A stretch of DNA of 64,000 nucleotides from Lepas anatifera (Eukaryota; Arthropoda; Thecostraca; Lepadidae), in NCBI GenBank assembly GCA_034440635.1, contig JAOTON010001597.1, positions 806,001 through 870,000 on the forward strand, in the 5' to 3' direction. The notes beneath the pieces were generated by a model. The model saw nothing but the letters and a program-made list of their open reading frames with translations, was not told the DNA's origin and made no database searches. Both the position numbers and the translations under genes were made by a program. This document shows, piece after piece, positions 44,861 through 57,467 of this stretch (positions are counted from its first letter, which is position 1; the number at the start of each line of letters is the position of its first letter).

Positions 44861-47800
44861 GTGATAGCATTGTGGGAAAATATCGCCACAATATGCACAG
44901 CACTGCCACAACATTGTGGCATGGCTGCTGTGTTTCAAGGGTTGTTCATGCGTTGTACTCAATAAACACGCACGGTACTAAATCGATTGATGTGACTTCT
45001 TCAAACACAGAAGATCAAAGGGGCACACCACGACGAGGGGCGACAAGGCTTTGGGGAAAAATAAATGCAATGAAAAAGTCCATTTACTTGTGTATTCTTG
45101 GAGCGTTTGTTGACCATAAGGGTTCAGAAAGGTAATCTGGAGGTATTAAAGATGTAATGCATTCTGAAATGCCAGACTAGAGAGATTAATAATTGGAGTT
45201 TTGGTAATATAATAGGCGGCATTCGCGGCCTATCTTGCGCATTGTGTTTGTATATTCACAAAATTTTCATTAGGACTAATGCTTCTTTGATTAGAAGAGG
45301 TCGACAGTCTTTTGCGGGGTTTGGCCGGCCTCATTCTTGGGGTCTTTTTTGGGCAGTTGTGCGTCTGGCTGGTAAGTTCTAGGCTATTTTTGGGATATCT
45401 CTATGGATGATGATCCAGCACCTAGTGCGAAGTTAATGCAATTTTATTTGCGTGTCATGTAACCAGTCGTTATGTCACAGCCCATGCTACTTTAAATACA
45501 TTTGACCACGACAATTGGGTGGTACACTGCTCAGTTACTGTAAAATTGATTTGAATGAATTAAAAGTGTCCTTGAATAAGGGTCACATTTCCCAGAAATT
45601 CAATATATCATTTTATCTTGTGAAAATTTGATTTCTTGATCTAACGAATAGGTACTTCAATTTTTATGTTTCGGTTTTGTGATGCAGGCAGTCTGCACGT
45701 GGGCTTGGGCCCCTCCATCCTGTGAGTGGAGGAGGGTATTCAAGATTTTCTGAAGGTACAGGTGCACATGACAGTGGTAGGTTGAGTTAAAGTGGAACCA
45801 GGGCATATTTTAAGGAATTGGAGCTGGTAGGCATTCAGTTGAAAAGGGTACAAAGCAATGAGGGAGTCTACCCTCATTAACTCCAATTAGACCTTCAGAG
45901 TCTTGCATTAGTGGCATGGCACCTGATGCAGTGTGTCTTTGCACATGTGTATGTGTGTATCAGTACGCAGTGTGGTGGCTAGCCTGCTCTTACATTAATA
46001 TTTGCGCGCATGCTGATTATTTTCTCATAATGGTAGTGTTGGTGTGTGTTGGGGCCGTTCTTGTGATACTCTTGTCTTCTTTATATCTGTCTTGTATGTG
46101 CTTTCTTTGAAAAGGAAAACATGAATGAAAATTCAGGAGTTTAGTGAGGGAACATTTTAACAGGATAGCCAGATTCTCCTGGAAAAGGTGCAACAGTGCT
46201 TTCATAACCTGTTAGGCTATAGACTTACAGACTCCTATCAATACTGCCAGAGGGGTTGTGGTGATATGACTGGTGTGGTTCAGCTGGTCCACTGTTGCAT
46301 TGAACAGGACTTCACAAAGGCTCTTAAACTTAATATTCTTACCTGGTTTACTTACCTACCTGGTTCGTTTCCTTCTGCATAAGGGGCTCACGGTTGACAG
46401 ACCTTGGTGTCATAGGATGATTTGATACACATGTATGGATTCACAAGTGGCTGACTGAAAAGCAAGTGGAGCAGTGAAGGATGGAGTGAACTTCTTGCTT
46501 TCTCCTCTGAAAGCCTGATGATGTATAGAATCAATCTGGACAGGCACTGGGAAAATGAAAAATCAGACATAAGAAATTGGTCAAAACCCCTCATCAAAGT
46601 ACCTCATTTCCATTTGGATATTTTCAAGTACTATTCAAGCTCTTTTACCAAGCATAGCTTTTGGAGTTACAGGCCTCTTTAACTTTTGATGAAAGATGTA
46701 CCATTCCCTATCAACATGTGCCACAAAAGGTATGGTCAGTATGTCATCAGGTGGAAGGATGCCATTGTGAACACTTTTCAAAAAGGGAAGTAGGTAAGTC
46801 TCAGTACAGTTATGTGCAAAACCATGGACAAATTCCTGGAAGAAGCAATAAGGCTCAAATATTTTGGAGTGCTGAGGAGAGGAGCACAATTTTAAGTGGA
46901 CAAGGGATATACTGGTCTGTCTCTTCAAATCCTGGATGTAAAATACACTTTGATGAGTGTATGTAGGTCTTTCTGGCACACAAAATAAACATCAAAATTG
47001 CTTCAATATTTAACAAATCCATCTTACACTGCCACCTACCACTCCAGTAATAATTAAAAAGCTTCCCCACACTCGTAAATAATTATCTTAAAGCAAAAAA
47101 AAATGAAGTGAGTCAAATATTCTAACTGCATCCTTTCTGCTTTCTGGCTTTTTAACTTCGTTTTCTCGTTTTATAAGGACGTTTTTCGTTCTTAAGGACG
47201 GTTTTACATTTTTCGCATTTTCTTTTTCTCGTTTTGCGTATTTAGCTTGTCCAATGCATGCCAATGACGCGAACTTGTTTTTCCCGGCAAAAAAACGGCA
47301 AAACTTCCTTGAAAACTAAAAATACGTCCATATAAAGTGCTCAGTGCACTCCGTACCTTGGTGGGAATTTATTGTCTCCCATGGGTGGTCTCGTACTTTA
47401 GGACATTTTCTCTCGTACGCAATATTCACAAGTTATATTACTTTATGTGTATCGTGTGTCTGCAGCACGTGAATCGTGAATGCACTGTAATTGTCTGAAA
47501 CAACATGCAATCAAAAGGGTAATAAGTCATCTTATTTCACTCCCTGGACACCTGGACTAACCTGCCTCAACATATTGCTGCATCAAGAAACCTAAACCAG
47601 TTTGGGCCAAACAAATTTGGGCCTCTGCTGGGTTGCCAGACTGTACAGTCAGAAATAAAGGCACTTAAAATAGTTTTCTATTCTTCCATTTAGATCCTCA
47701 TGTATTTTCTGTTTTTTATGAATCTTCAATTGCAGTACCTAATGGTATTATGCGTCTTCCAGCATGACTTTTTTACGGTTCCATCGACATATACTGATCG

Positions 47801-48306
47801 TTACAATACCATACATTGCACATAGCAGATACAGGCTTAATATGGGATAATACATAATAGAATCCACCAGAACGCACAACAATTCATCAAAGACATGCAT
47901 GCGGCATATCCATGATACGTTTTCTCGTAGGCCTTCGAATCTGACCAGGTCAAGGTCAGACATAGCTTCATTAGCCCGATAGTTCCAGACGGACGCAGAT
48001 TGCACCGTAAAAAAGGTTTCCTAACATCATTATTGACGGGAGGTACGAGTATTTTGTGTCGGTGGCCGCTGGTGCGGTTCTGTTGACTCATGGTAAATAC
48101 GCATTTGGGATATACACGGGACTTGACATGCTAGATGAGGCTTTTGGGAACTACACAGGACTTGCCGGGGAATAGTTTCTAGCTTTAGATGAGATTGCCT
48201 CTGATAAATCGCCCTTGTATTGGGTACAGTTTATTTTATGTGAATTGGTGGACGTGCTCTGAAGTGCGTTATTGCATTTGGTACGTTTTGGTTGCATACA
48301 GAACCC
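44861..48306. other. AT-rich gene-poor stretch
   Basis: No recognisable exon. Open frames up to 114 codons (46635-46979, minus) lack known motifs and splice context. Confidence 0.4.
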
Positions 48307-49312
48307 ATTTGAACCAGGGTTGGCAAATTTAAGCCACGTTCTGGTTTAAACCGGTTTAAACCATGGATTAAACCGGCTGGCATAAATTAATTTATGCCAC
48401 CCTGGTTTAAACCACTTATCATGACAATAATAAAAGCCACTCACGTTAAGTTCTCGCGAGAACTGTTCTTCATATTTTCAAAAATAATATGGAACTTAAA
48501 GTATAAATACCATATTCATGTTCAAGTGCTTACTGATCTTAAACATATATTTTTGGAGTGTCACAAACGCTAACAAAAACCCTAGCACAAACTAACCTAT
48601 CATTAACATTTTAAAAAATACCTTTGCATTCCAATAACCATGCACCAAATAATATTGACCGACATCCACTAAAGACCACCAAAAAAGCACGATAGAGTAA
48701 ATGGCCTAAGTTTGAACAGGGCCAAAATTCTAACCACCAACTTTCAAATGCAAAGCTGTCTTTCTGGCACAGGGCCCTGTGCGGCCGGCATTAAGCCGAC
48801 ATGATGCAGTCGAGCAATGTGATATGTTGTTGCCCAATGAATGTTTTTTTGTATAGTAATTTGTCACGCTTTGTGTGAGACCAATACAATTTTGCCTTGT
48901 TTTGGAATGTGTTTAATGACTATGTAAAGTCCATATATCTAACCAACCATAATAGCGAAAGAATATGTGACCTATCTCCACATCCAAGTAAAACGCTGTG
49001 ATTACGTGAACTGTTGAAACAGTATCACATTCACCTGTTCGTAACAGTATGTTCCAGCTTGCCAGTATTAATCAACATTGACTTTGTGCTCAGATGGATG
49101 ACATGCCCAACTCAAATTCTTCAAACAATATAGTTCTCACCTATCTAGCTTTGATATGAAAGGGTGTTCTTGGATTGAATGGGTCTTTCATTGATCCTGA
49201 ATTTAAGCCGGCTTTTATTAATTTAAGCCGGTTTAAACCGGCTTAAATTAATAAAAGCCACTGGCTGGCATAAATTCAATTTAAGCCGGCTTTTTCCAAC
49301 CCTGATTTGAAC
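48307..49312. mobile_element. hAT-type MITE with perfect 8 bp target duplication
   Basis: A 990 bp element (48315-49304) has ends CAGGGTTGG and CCAACCCTG and is flanked by ATTTGAAC on both sides (48307-48314 and 49305-49312). The subterminal DNA is rich in TTTAAGCCGG/CCGGTTTAAA. No coding capacity. It ends about 40 bp before the TASP1 start codon. Confidence 0.95.
49210..49259. repeat. 50 bp perfect palindrome inside the hAT MITE
   Basis: GGCTTTTATTAATTTAAGCC, GGTTTAAACC and GGCTTAAATTAATAAAAGCC follow each other as a perfect 50 bp inverted repeat without a spacer, with its centre in GGTTTAAACC. Confidence 0.97.
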
Positions 49313-49353
49313 TAACTGCGTATCTCTGCTGCTGCAGCTGGCTGTCTTCCACC

Positions 49354-52300
49354 ATGGCACACAATGGAGTAGTCGTCGTCCATGTCGGTGAGTGTACTAC
49401 CCCCCCCCTCCCCCACTGGTGATGGTGAATCTGTGATCTCCCCTCTTCCCCGTGTATTCTCTGGCTGTACCGCTGCTTAGTACTGTGGAATATTCATGGT
49501 TTGCTCATTCAACAGCATTTAAATCTACGATGTGGTAGAAGAAGTTCTCCAAATTTATATTGTCTATAACTTTGTTGCACCAGTATTTATAGCTCGTGTG
49601 TATATCGCTTCATTTTGTGTTCGTTTTCCACGAGCCTTGACGTAAGCAGACGGACAATTCTGATTCGAATTTCACATTGAGACGCCTATGGCGTTGAATT
49701 GTCACCAGGATGTTTGTGGATGTCGGTTTTAAGTGGAATTATTTCTGCTACCGTCTTCTTTTCTTTGCCAGGTGCCGGCTACCACTGCCAAAACAAGGTT
49801 GCCGAGTACAGGAAAGCATGTTCTGAGGCGCTTCTCAAGGTAAGGCTTGGAGACGACTACAGTAGATCCTATTGTAATGAACGTGAAATTTCTCTACTGC
49901 TCACTGTCAGAACAGGCTTGCATAGGCCCTGGTATATCCGTACATTAGTTGCCATGTATTTTCGAATATAAGTGAAATGAATGACTGCATGAATGGATTA
50001 ATTGATGAAATCATTTAATTAAATGGAATCTAATTTATTCAATGGGTGTTTATTTAGCAAACTAGCTTGCCCACTGCAGCTTTTGCGGCTTTAGAATTAC
50101 TTACTGATACGCTTGTACATGTAAGATGATGTCTAACGGGAAGCGAATCTCGCAGCGTCCATTGAAGTCGCCCAATAAAGTTTTACCGGTGCTCTTTTTC
50201 GACGACTTCCGTAGACTTCGAATTTTGGGGAATGGGGTCGGGGTAGCCTCCACTCCTTTCCACTTTTCATCAGAAGGTTTCTGAGTCTTAGGAGCATGCC
50301 CGACTCTTAGCAGGGAGTCCGAAACCAAAGAGTGTGTGGTTTTAAGGAGACAGGTTTATATATCAACGAGGAGTTCAATGTTTGCTGATAAGTCCCGTAT
50401 CCCCTTGCCCCAGTTTTTGGCTGGTTGTGAGGCTCTTAAGCCTGCCTTTGACATTGACTTGACCGCTTGCGAGTACCTGTAATTCCTGCGACAGGCCGAG
50501 TGTGCATGTGTTTGGGGGTGCGTGTTCGCCACGGTGTTCGCGTTTGCCGCCATCTGACGCAATCCCAAGTGTGACGCAAGCTCGCTGCTATATTCGGCTC
50601 CAATGACGCAACCTGCGGACGGCTCTGTCACTTCTGGGGCCACGCGACCTTCAAGAAACGATCATGGTTACTGGAAATAATATTTTTGTCCTGCCGAATG
50701 AACAGTTGGCGAAGCCGCCGTTCCTGCCACGTGGAGCAACGGCTTCTCTTTGTATGCAATTCTGTGTGCATTTGGGGACGCGCCTAAAAATGAATGTGTT
50801 ACAACTACCTGTTTGAACGTCCTTTTCCGTTGTGAGCTCAGTTGTCTAACTATCACTGTTGCAGTAGGAAGACGGAGAGCGCCAGAGCTCGGCAGACACC
50901 CCAGGCCTCTGCGCTGATTCCCGTCGTGTCCGCCAGGCAGCAGCACTGCTGCGCCAGGGCTGCGACGCGGCGACGGTGGCGGCGGAGGCGACGGCAGCGC
51001 TGGAGGCGGCGCCCTGCACCAACGCCGGGCGCGGCTCCAACCTGAGTCTGGACGGCGCTGTGGAGACCGACGCCGGCCTGATGGTGGACCGCGGCCGCGG
51101 CGCCAGGTCAGTCTGCCTGCGGGGTCGGACGTCGGCACAACGGAGGTGCCCCGCTCACCACTCCACGTGTTTACTTCCCTGTAGTGTGATTCATGGAGTA
51201 AGCGGCCAAACGCTTTCAAAAGGACCTCAGATACTTCTTCGGTTTGTCAAAGTTGGTATTCTTCCCGAGTTAGAGGTTTGTAATCTGCACAACTACAATG
51301 GGCGGGCGTGTCGCTTGCCGCTGCCCGGGAGGGAGAGGCGGCAGGCTGCTGCCGAATTGTCCGCAGTATTTTATTCTATAAAAACAGAGTTGTCTACAGT
51401 ACAAGTCCAACGCAGGTGGTTCGTAGCACTTCGGACACGGTTCTTTCCTTTCCAGCAGTCAAAGGACGCGACCATCCGACGCTTCAAAATGTGAACCGAT
51501 TGATAGAGATAAAGTTAGTTGTTTCTCAATGTGCGAGTTACTCCTTCAAACACAGCTTCTTTGGGCTTCCGGCTTGGAGTACGTAGAAGGAAGGCTAAGA
51601 CTGAATATTAGTTTCTTTCTTTGCCAATGGTCCATTTTTCGGCTTCTTTGCCAGCAGGGCACACCGGAACCTGTTCTGTAGGCTGTGACGGTGCATTAGC
51701 CTTGTTTTGATGGGTAGCATGGTCGAATACCCGCTTTGACCATATGCATCATTAGCAGTAGCTTTTTAAGGTTCGGCTTGAAAGAATTAGAAATGACTCG
51801 CCAACGGAAGTTTCCCCCAAAAATAAATTTGAACCCAACATCCCCACGCAAGCTAATGAATGCTCTCTTCGTGACGACACCTTCATGGTTAAGAATGCCG
51901 TCAGTCATCAGGGACCTTGCTGGAGCGTCTTCACAGGCCCTGGGTACCCTGCATCACAGATTCGCTACCTCCAAGTAGGGTGGTGATCCATAGCTTGGGG
52001 ATCACAGCCTGAGGATAACCAGTAGGTCAGACCCAAACACTTGGTTTCTGATGGCGAGAGATGTAAGGTTTGTTACCTACCACCGCTATCCCCCTCGCAC
52101 GTTCTGGGGGCGATGGTGAAACTTACTTACGTTTGTGCTCGGCCAGTCGCAAGCGTCGTCAGCGTTCAAGGAGTGAGATGGTGGGAGGGGGAAGGGGGCT
52201 CGGAGATTGTCAATGAGGCCATTCACTCTAAAATCAAAACTCTTCGAGTCTGGGCTTCATGCTGCCTGCCGCTGCTCCTCTGTAAAGCAACGTCGAGGGT

Positions 52301-55300
52301 TTCCCCAATTTTCCGAAATCGGAAACTGACTAAAAGGTCTGAGTCTGGGTCTTTTGTAGTGATCCCCAGCCCTTCTGATCTTGACAATGGTTTCAAACTG
52401 TGTCAAAGGGGACCTCAAACGCTCGTGCGTGTCTGAATATGTCATGTGGTGCAATGCTAACTGAATCGATGTTCAGATGCAACTCACCAGATTGTATTAT
52501 AATGCAACGAAACAGACAATAGAAGGACCTATGAGCTCATTGTAAGCTTTCCAGTTCCAGTACTTTTAGGTCTTATCTTTGTGTTTTAAAGTGCGTCGAC
52601 TACGAAGGTTATGAGCCGCACGCTCTTCATTGTCGCTTTAGATAGTCATTTGTCAATGTCTTATAAATCTGTAGGGATCCTCTAGAAGCCTCTGTGATTC
52701 GATATTCGGTTGTTATCACATATAACGACGTGTGTAGTATCTAACGAGGCCAGTCATGACGTTGACCTTATGCTGCGCCCGTGTGCTGTGGGCCATCTCC
52801 ACTGAGTGTGCGGTGGGCCGTGTCCACTGAGTGTGCTGTGGGCCGTCTCCACTGGGTGTGCGGTGGGCCGTCTCCTCTGAGTGTGCTGTGGGCCGTCTCC
52901 ACTGAGTGTGGTGTGGGCCGTCTCCACTGAGTGTGCTGTGGGCCGTCTCCACTGGGTGTGCGGTGGGCCGTCTCCACTGGGTGTGCGGTGGGCCGTCCCT
53001 CTGAGTGTGCTGTAGGCCGTCTCCACTGAGTGTGGTGTGGGCCGTCTCCACTGAGTGTGCTGTGGGCCGTCTCCACTGAGTGTGCTGTGGGCCGTCTCCA
53101 CTGAGTGTGCTGAGGGCCGTCTCCACTGAGTGTGCGGTGGGCCGTCTCCACTGAGTGTGCGGTGGGCCGTCTCCACTGGGTGTGCGGTGGACCGTCTCCA
53201 CTGAGTGTGCGGTGGGCCGTCTCCACTGGGTGTGCTGTGGGCCGTCTCCACTGGGTGTGCTGTGGACCGTCTCCACTGAGTGTGCGGTGGGCCGTCTCCA
53301 CTGAGTGTGCGGTGGGCCGTCTCCACTGGGTGTGCTTTGGGCCGTCTCCACTGGGTGTGCTGTGGGCCGTCTTCACTGGGTGTGCGGTGGACCGTCTCCA
53401 CTGAGTGTGCTGTGGGCCGTCTCCACTGGGTGTGGGTGGACCGTCTCCACTGGGTGTGCTGTGGGCCGTCTCCACTGGTGTGCGGTGGACCGTCTCCACT
53501 GGGTGTGCGCTGGACCGTCTCCACTGAATGTGGGTGGGCCGTCTCCACTGGGTGTGCGGTGGACCGTCTCCCTGGTGTGCGGTGGGCCGTCTCCACTGGG
53601 GTGCGGTGGACCGTCTCCACTGGGTGTGCGGTGGACCGTCTCCACTGGTGTGCGGTGGGCCGTCTCCACTGGGTGTGCTGTGGGCCGTCTCCACTGAGTG
53701 TGCGGTGGGCCGTTCCCGGTGTGCGTGGCCGTTCCACTGGGTGTGCGTGGCCGTCTCCACTGAGTGTGCGTGGGCCGTCTCCACTGGGTGTGCTGTGGGC
53801 CGTCTCCACTGAGTGTGCGTGGGCCGGCTCCACTGGGTGTGCTGTGGGCCGTCTCCACTGGGTGTGCTGTGGGCCGTCTCCACTGGGTGTGCGGTGGACC
53901 GTCTCCACTGAGTGTGCTGTGGGCCGTCTCCACTGAGTGTGCTGTGGGCCGTCTCCACTGAGTGTGCGGTGGACCGTCTCCACTGAGTGTGCTGTGGGCC
54001 GTCTCCACTGAGTGTGCAGTGGGCCGTCTCCACTGAGTGTGCGGTGGGCCGTCTCCACTGGGTGTGCGGTGGACCGTCTCCACTGGGATTGCGGTGGACC
54101 GTCTCCACTGAGTGTGCGGTGGGCCGTCTCCACTGGGTGTGCGTGGGCCGTCTCCACTGAGTGTACTGTGGGCCGTCTCCACTGAGTGTGCACTGTGTGC
54201 GTCGGCGCAGGTTCGCAGCAGTGGGAGCTGCGCCACGGCTGCCACACCCCATCCGAGTGGCGCACCGCATGCTGGAGGTGCAGGAGCAGGGCCTCTCCTC
54301 GGACGCGAGCCGCCTAAGTGAGTCCGTACCCGCCGCCTTTGGGTCCGCCTCGAGAGAGAAGGTAGCGACGCCAACCCGGGCCTGCCTTTCGTGTTAACGG
54401 GGAACCCCTAGACGACGCTTAATGCGAGTGTTCCATCATGTTGGGGTAATGGTTTGAGTGCTGGAGGGCTGAGGATTCACACCAGGGGTGGATCCAGGAG
54501 GGACAATCCGGCCATGGCCCCAAAACCTGTGTTTTATAATTGGTCAATTGGGGAGGGCATGTCCGTCAGTAAAACAGCATTTTTAAACGTTTTTGTTCAT
54601 TGGCAATGGAGCTCTTTGAGGGTGAAGATGGATTCTCTGCGCCAGTTTGATGCTGCCGGACAATTTCCACCTCGGTTTTTACAGCCCGCCACGGGGAAAT
54701 ACAGACTTTGCAGCTGCAGTGCCCAAAAGCTCCCATTATCATCACCATGGTTGGCAGCCTGCTGGTGGGGGAGGGCGCGGCGCGCTGGGCGGAGGCTCAG
54801 GGCGTCCAGACGGCGGCGCCGGCGCAGCTGGTGACACCTGAGGCGCAGCGCCGCTTCGACAAGTACAAGCGGGGCCTGGAGCAGGCCGGCGGAGAGCGGG
54901 CGCCCCGAAAACGGCCGCGCCTGGAGGAGGAGGTGAGCCCAGAGTATGTGGCAGCTGACGGTGTCTGCGTGTGTTATTTCTAATGAAGAAATGGTTTAGC
55001 TGTGGTTTATCTACGTAATATTGTATGCTTCGCAAATTATTTTCACAACTTGTTCCTTTTCCAAAACTGTGGGCCCGTCACTGGGGGTGGTTGGATCCAT
55101 CTTCTGTCTGTTGACGTAATTCATCACTCGTTGACGGCGCTGTTCCTGTCCAGGAGGAGAGTGACCTGCGCGACACGGTGGGCGCCGTGGTGATAGACTG
55201 CGCCGGCGCCGTGGCCTCCGCCTCCTCCAGCGGTGGCATCATACTCAAACACTCAGGTCGCGTCGGACAGGTACGTCCCCCCTGGTCTCACTCAGTCGTG

Positions 55301-57467
55301 ACCCTGGAAGGCTCATGCGATTAGACTCTCATGTACGAATTCGGCGCGGTGGTGCGAGAAGTAAAAATAAGTTAATGGAAAGTACTTACCCAAGTGGGTG
55401 TTTGAGCAATGCCATGTTCGCGGTAAGTGGTCGAGTGTGGACTGTACCAGCGCTGAGCTCGTATCGAGCAGTGGTGCCTGCAGTTTCACGGGTATTCTGA
55501 CCGGGAGGGATATGACTGCCATGGGGGCTGTGTGGTGACCTCTGACGCGGCCGGCCCCCGCCCAGTCGGCGGTGTACGGCTGTTGGCTGCTGTGTGGTGC
55601 CCTCTGACGATGTGACGCTGTCGGCCCTGTCCCAGGCGGCGGTGTACGGCTGCGGCTGCTTTGGCGACCTCTGACGTCCGGCCCCTGCCCCAGGCGGCGG
55701 TGTACGGCTGACGGAGTATAACCGCCATGGGAGCTGTGTGGTGACCTCTGACGATGTCGGCCCCTGCCCCAGGCGGCGGTGTACGGCTGCGGCTGCTGGG
55801 CGGACGCGGCAGCCACCACCGGCCGACACGGCGTGGGCGTCACCACCTCCGGCACCGGGGAGCAGCTGGTGATGAGCTGTCTGGCCCGCCGCGTGGCGGC
55901 CGAGATGACGCGCGGCGAGCACGCCATTCAGGGACTGCAGCTGGGACTGAAGCGCGGCTTCCTGGGTACGTCCAGGCTCTATGTTGAGGCGGTGTCTGAC
56001 CCCGGGGCTGACTCCGGAACATGTCGGCACCAGGAACATAGCCCAGTGTTATTCTATGGACTGAGTGGATGCCTGGTTTTCTGCTTTAGATTCCCAGCCC
56101 AAGATTCAGGGTTAATTCATTCTCTTTAATGAGATAAAGGAATAAAATGAGTCCCTGTATGGGAGCTGTGTTGATACAGACAGCGATTCTTGGCAGAGTT
56201 CCTGCGAGAAAACTTAACGCATTCCCGGATTCCCGTGTCAGTCTTTAATAAGCCCTTCGAGCACAAAATTGAGCTTGTATGCAATTGATTTCTTTCTCGC
56301 CTGGATTCGTTTTCGTACTCTTGTCAACTCAGCCGCTTTTACTATATCCCCTACTTAGCTTCCGGCTAGTATTTCTATTCACTAGTCGCCTTGGCCCTGC
56401 CAGCGTGGGCGAGCCGTTTAATTTCTGGCCGGGCGGCTCGGGCCCCACCGCCGAAACCCCAGTTCTTCTATGGTTTACCAGTTTTGCCGTCTTTGCTAGA
56501 CAATTTTCGATGCGGGTAGAAGGGAGCCCGAATTCTCGTTTTCCAACACGTGAATAGACAGCCTTATCTTTTCCAGTCATATGAACGACCACGTGCCAAA
56601 AAACAAAATGCATTCATACCGTACCACGTGCCTTCTTGCTGTCCCTCAAGTGCTCTCCGAATCGCCCCCCACCCCCGCCGCCTGCTGACTGGCCGTGCTG
56701 CCCTGGGCGCAGGTTCGCACTACCTGCCGCCGTCGGCGCAGCGGCTGGCGGGCGCGGTGGCGCTGCGACACGACCCGCTGCTGGGTGCCGTCGACGTGGC
56801 CTGGGGACACTGCACCGCCAGCTTCGTCCTGGGCTACGTCAGCGCCGCCGCCGAAACGCCTCAGGTCAGGACCGCACCGGCTCGGCCTACTGCCCTGCCG
56901 TCCCTACCTAACGCCAAACGGCTGGTGAAAATCCGCCACTGCCGACACAAAGTCCGGGTTTGCCGGCTCTGGGCTCCGGATTTCATGGTTGGATGCCAGT
57001 AGAAAGGATTGATTTATCGGATATCTGAGGTCGGGCTGTTTCAATTGATGCCAATTCAACGTCCAGATTTGTCGGCTGCGCGGAGTTTGAATGCTCTGTT
57101 GTTAGGCTATCGCTGTTGCCATTTCATTGGAGTGCTGGCTTAGAAGGCTGATGGGTGCTACATCTGTGAACTGTTCGCACGCCCCTCCGCCCAAATGGCT
57201 GACTGGAAGGCTAATTTCTCTTACTACGGCTGATGTGTTACTATCTGGGGAATGTGTATAGCACGTGCGACCCCTCGCCGTGCCCCCGGGTGACACGTCT
57301 GCCGTGTTCCGCAGACGCTGTGCTCTCGACTGCCGTCGGAGGGTACGCCCGGCGCCACGGTGCTTTCACAGGCGGTGACGGTGCGGTTCCAGCCGTGTCC
57401 GGAGCACGCCTCCCCCTCCAGCGACGGCTGGCCGCCAGCCGACTCCACCTCCGGAGTGGCCGGCTAA
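49354..57467 (+). CDS. TASP1: Taspase 1 (threonine aspartase), complete, nine coding exons
   Basis: An Ntn-hydrolase family protease that cleaves itself and nuclear targets such as MLL/trithorax and TFIIA after Asp. Exons are 49354-49387, 49772-49839, 50937-51106, 54211-54342, 54758-54932, 55154-55270, 55773-55965, 56713-56864 and 57315-57467, giving 397 residues (human protein 420). Motifs: VVVVHVGAGYH at the N-terminus, PCTNAGRGSNLSLDG, LLVGEGAARWAEAQGV, a basic nuclear-signal-like PRKRPRLEEE, then DTVGAVV with the catalytic Thr at about residue 201 (autocleavage between D and T), SSGGIILKHSGRVGQ, AAVYGCGCWAD and TSGTGEQL. The donor at 54343 is weak but preserves frame. The better GTGAGT at 54318 does not. 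Two introns bear acceptor-adjacent tandem arrays. The start was chosen as the first ATG in frame, and the exon lies just after a hAT MITE. Confidence 0.93.
52781..54195. repeat. 25 bp minisatellite (~56 copies) before a TASP1 acceptor
   Basis: Units CTCCACTGAGTGTGCGGTGG + GCCGT repeat with few changes for 1.4 kb and stop about 15 nt before the acceptor AG at 54209-54210. The unit does not include the acceptor. The ~500-codon minus-strand frames here (rich in T-A-H-S-V-E) are pure repeat read-through. Confidence 0.97.
55500..55796. repeat. Tandem duplications of the TASP1 exon-7 acceptor and exon start
   Basis: Acceptor-like AGs at 55564-55565, 55634-55635 and 55692-55693 precede the true AG at 55771-55772. 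Each is followed by CGGCGGTGTACGGCTG, the start of the exon that encodes AAVYGCGCW. Most units also carry CTCTGAC and a C-rich tract upstream, so branch point, pyrimidine tract, AG and up to ~24 nt of exon are copied as a module. Confidence 0.92.

Noticed and set aside
52716..54374. Minus-strand open frames of ~330-500 codons
   Set aside because: They are translations of the 25 bp minisatellite, open in several frames at once.
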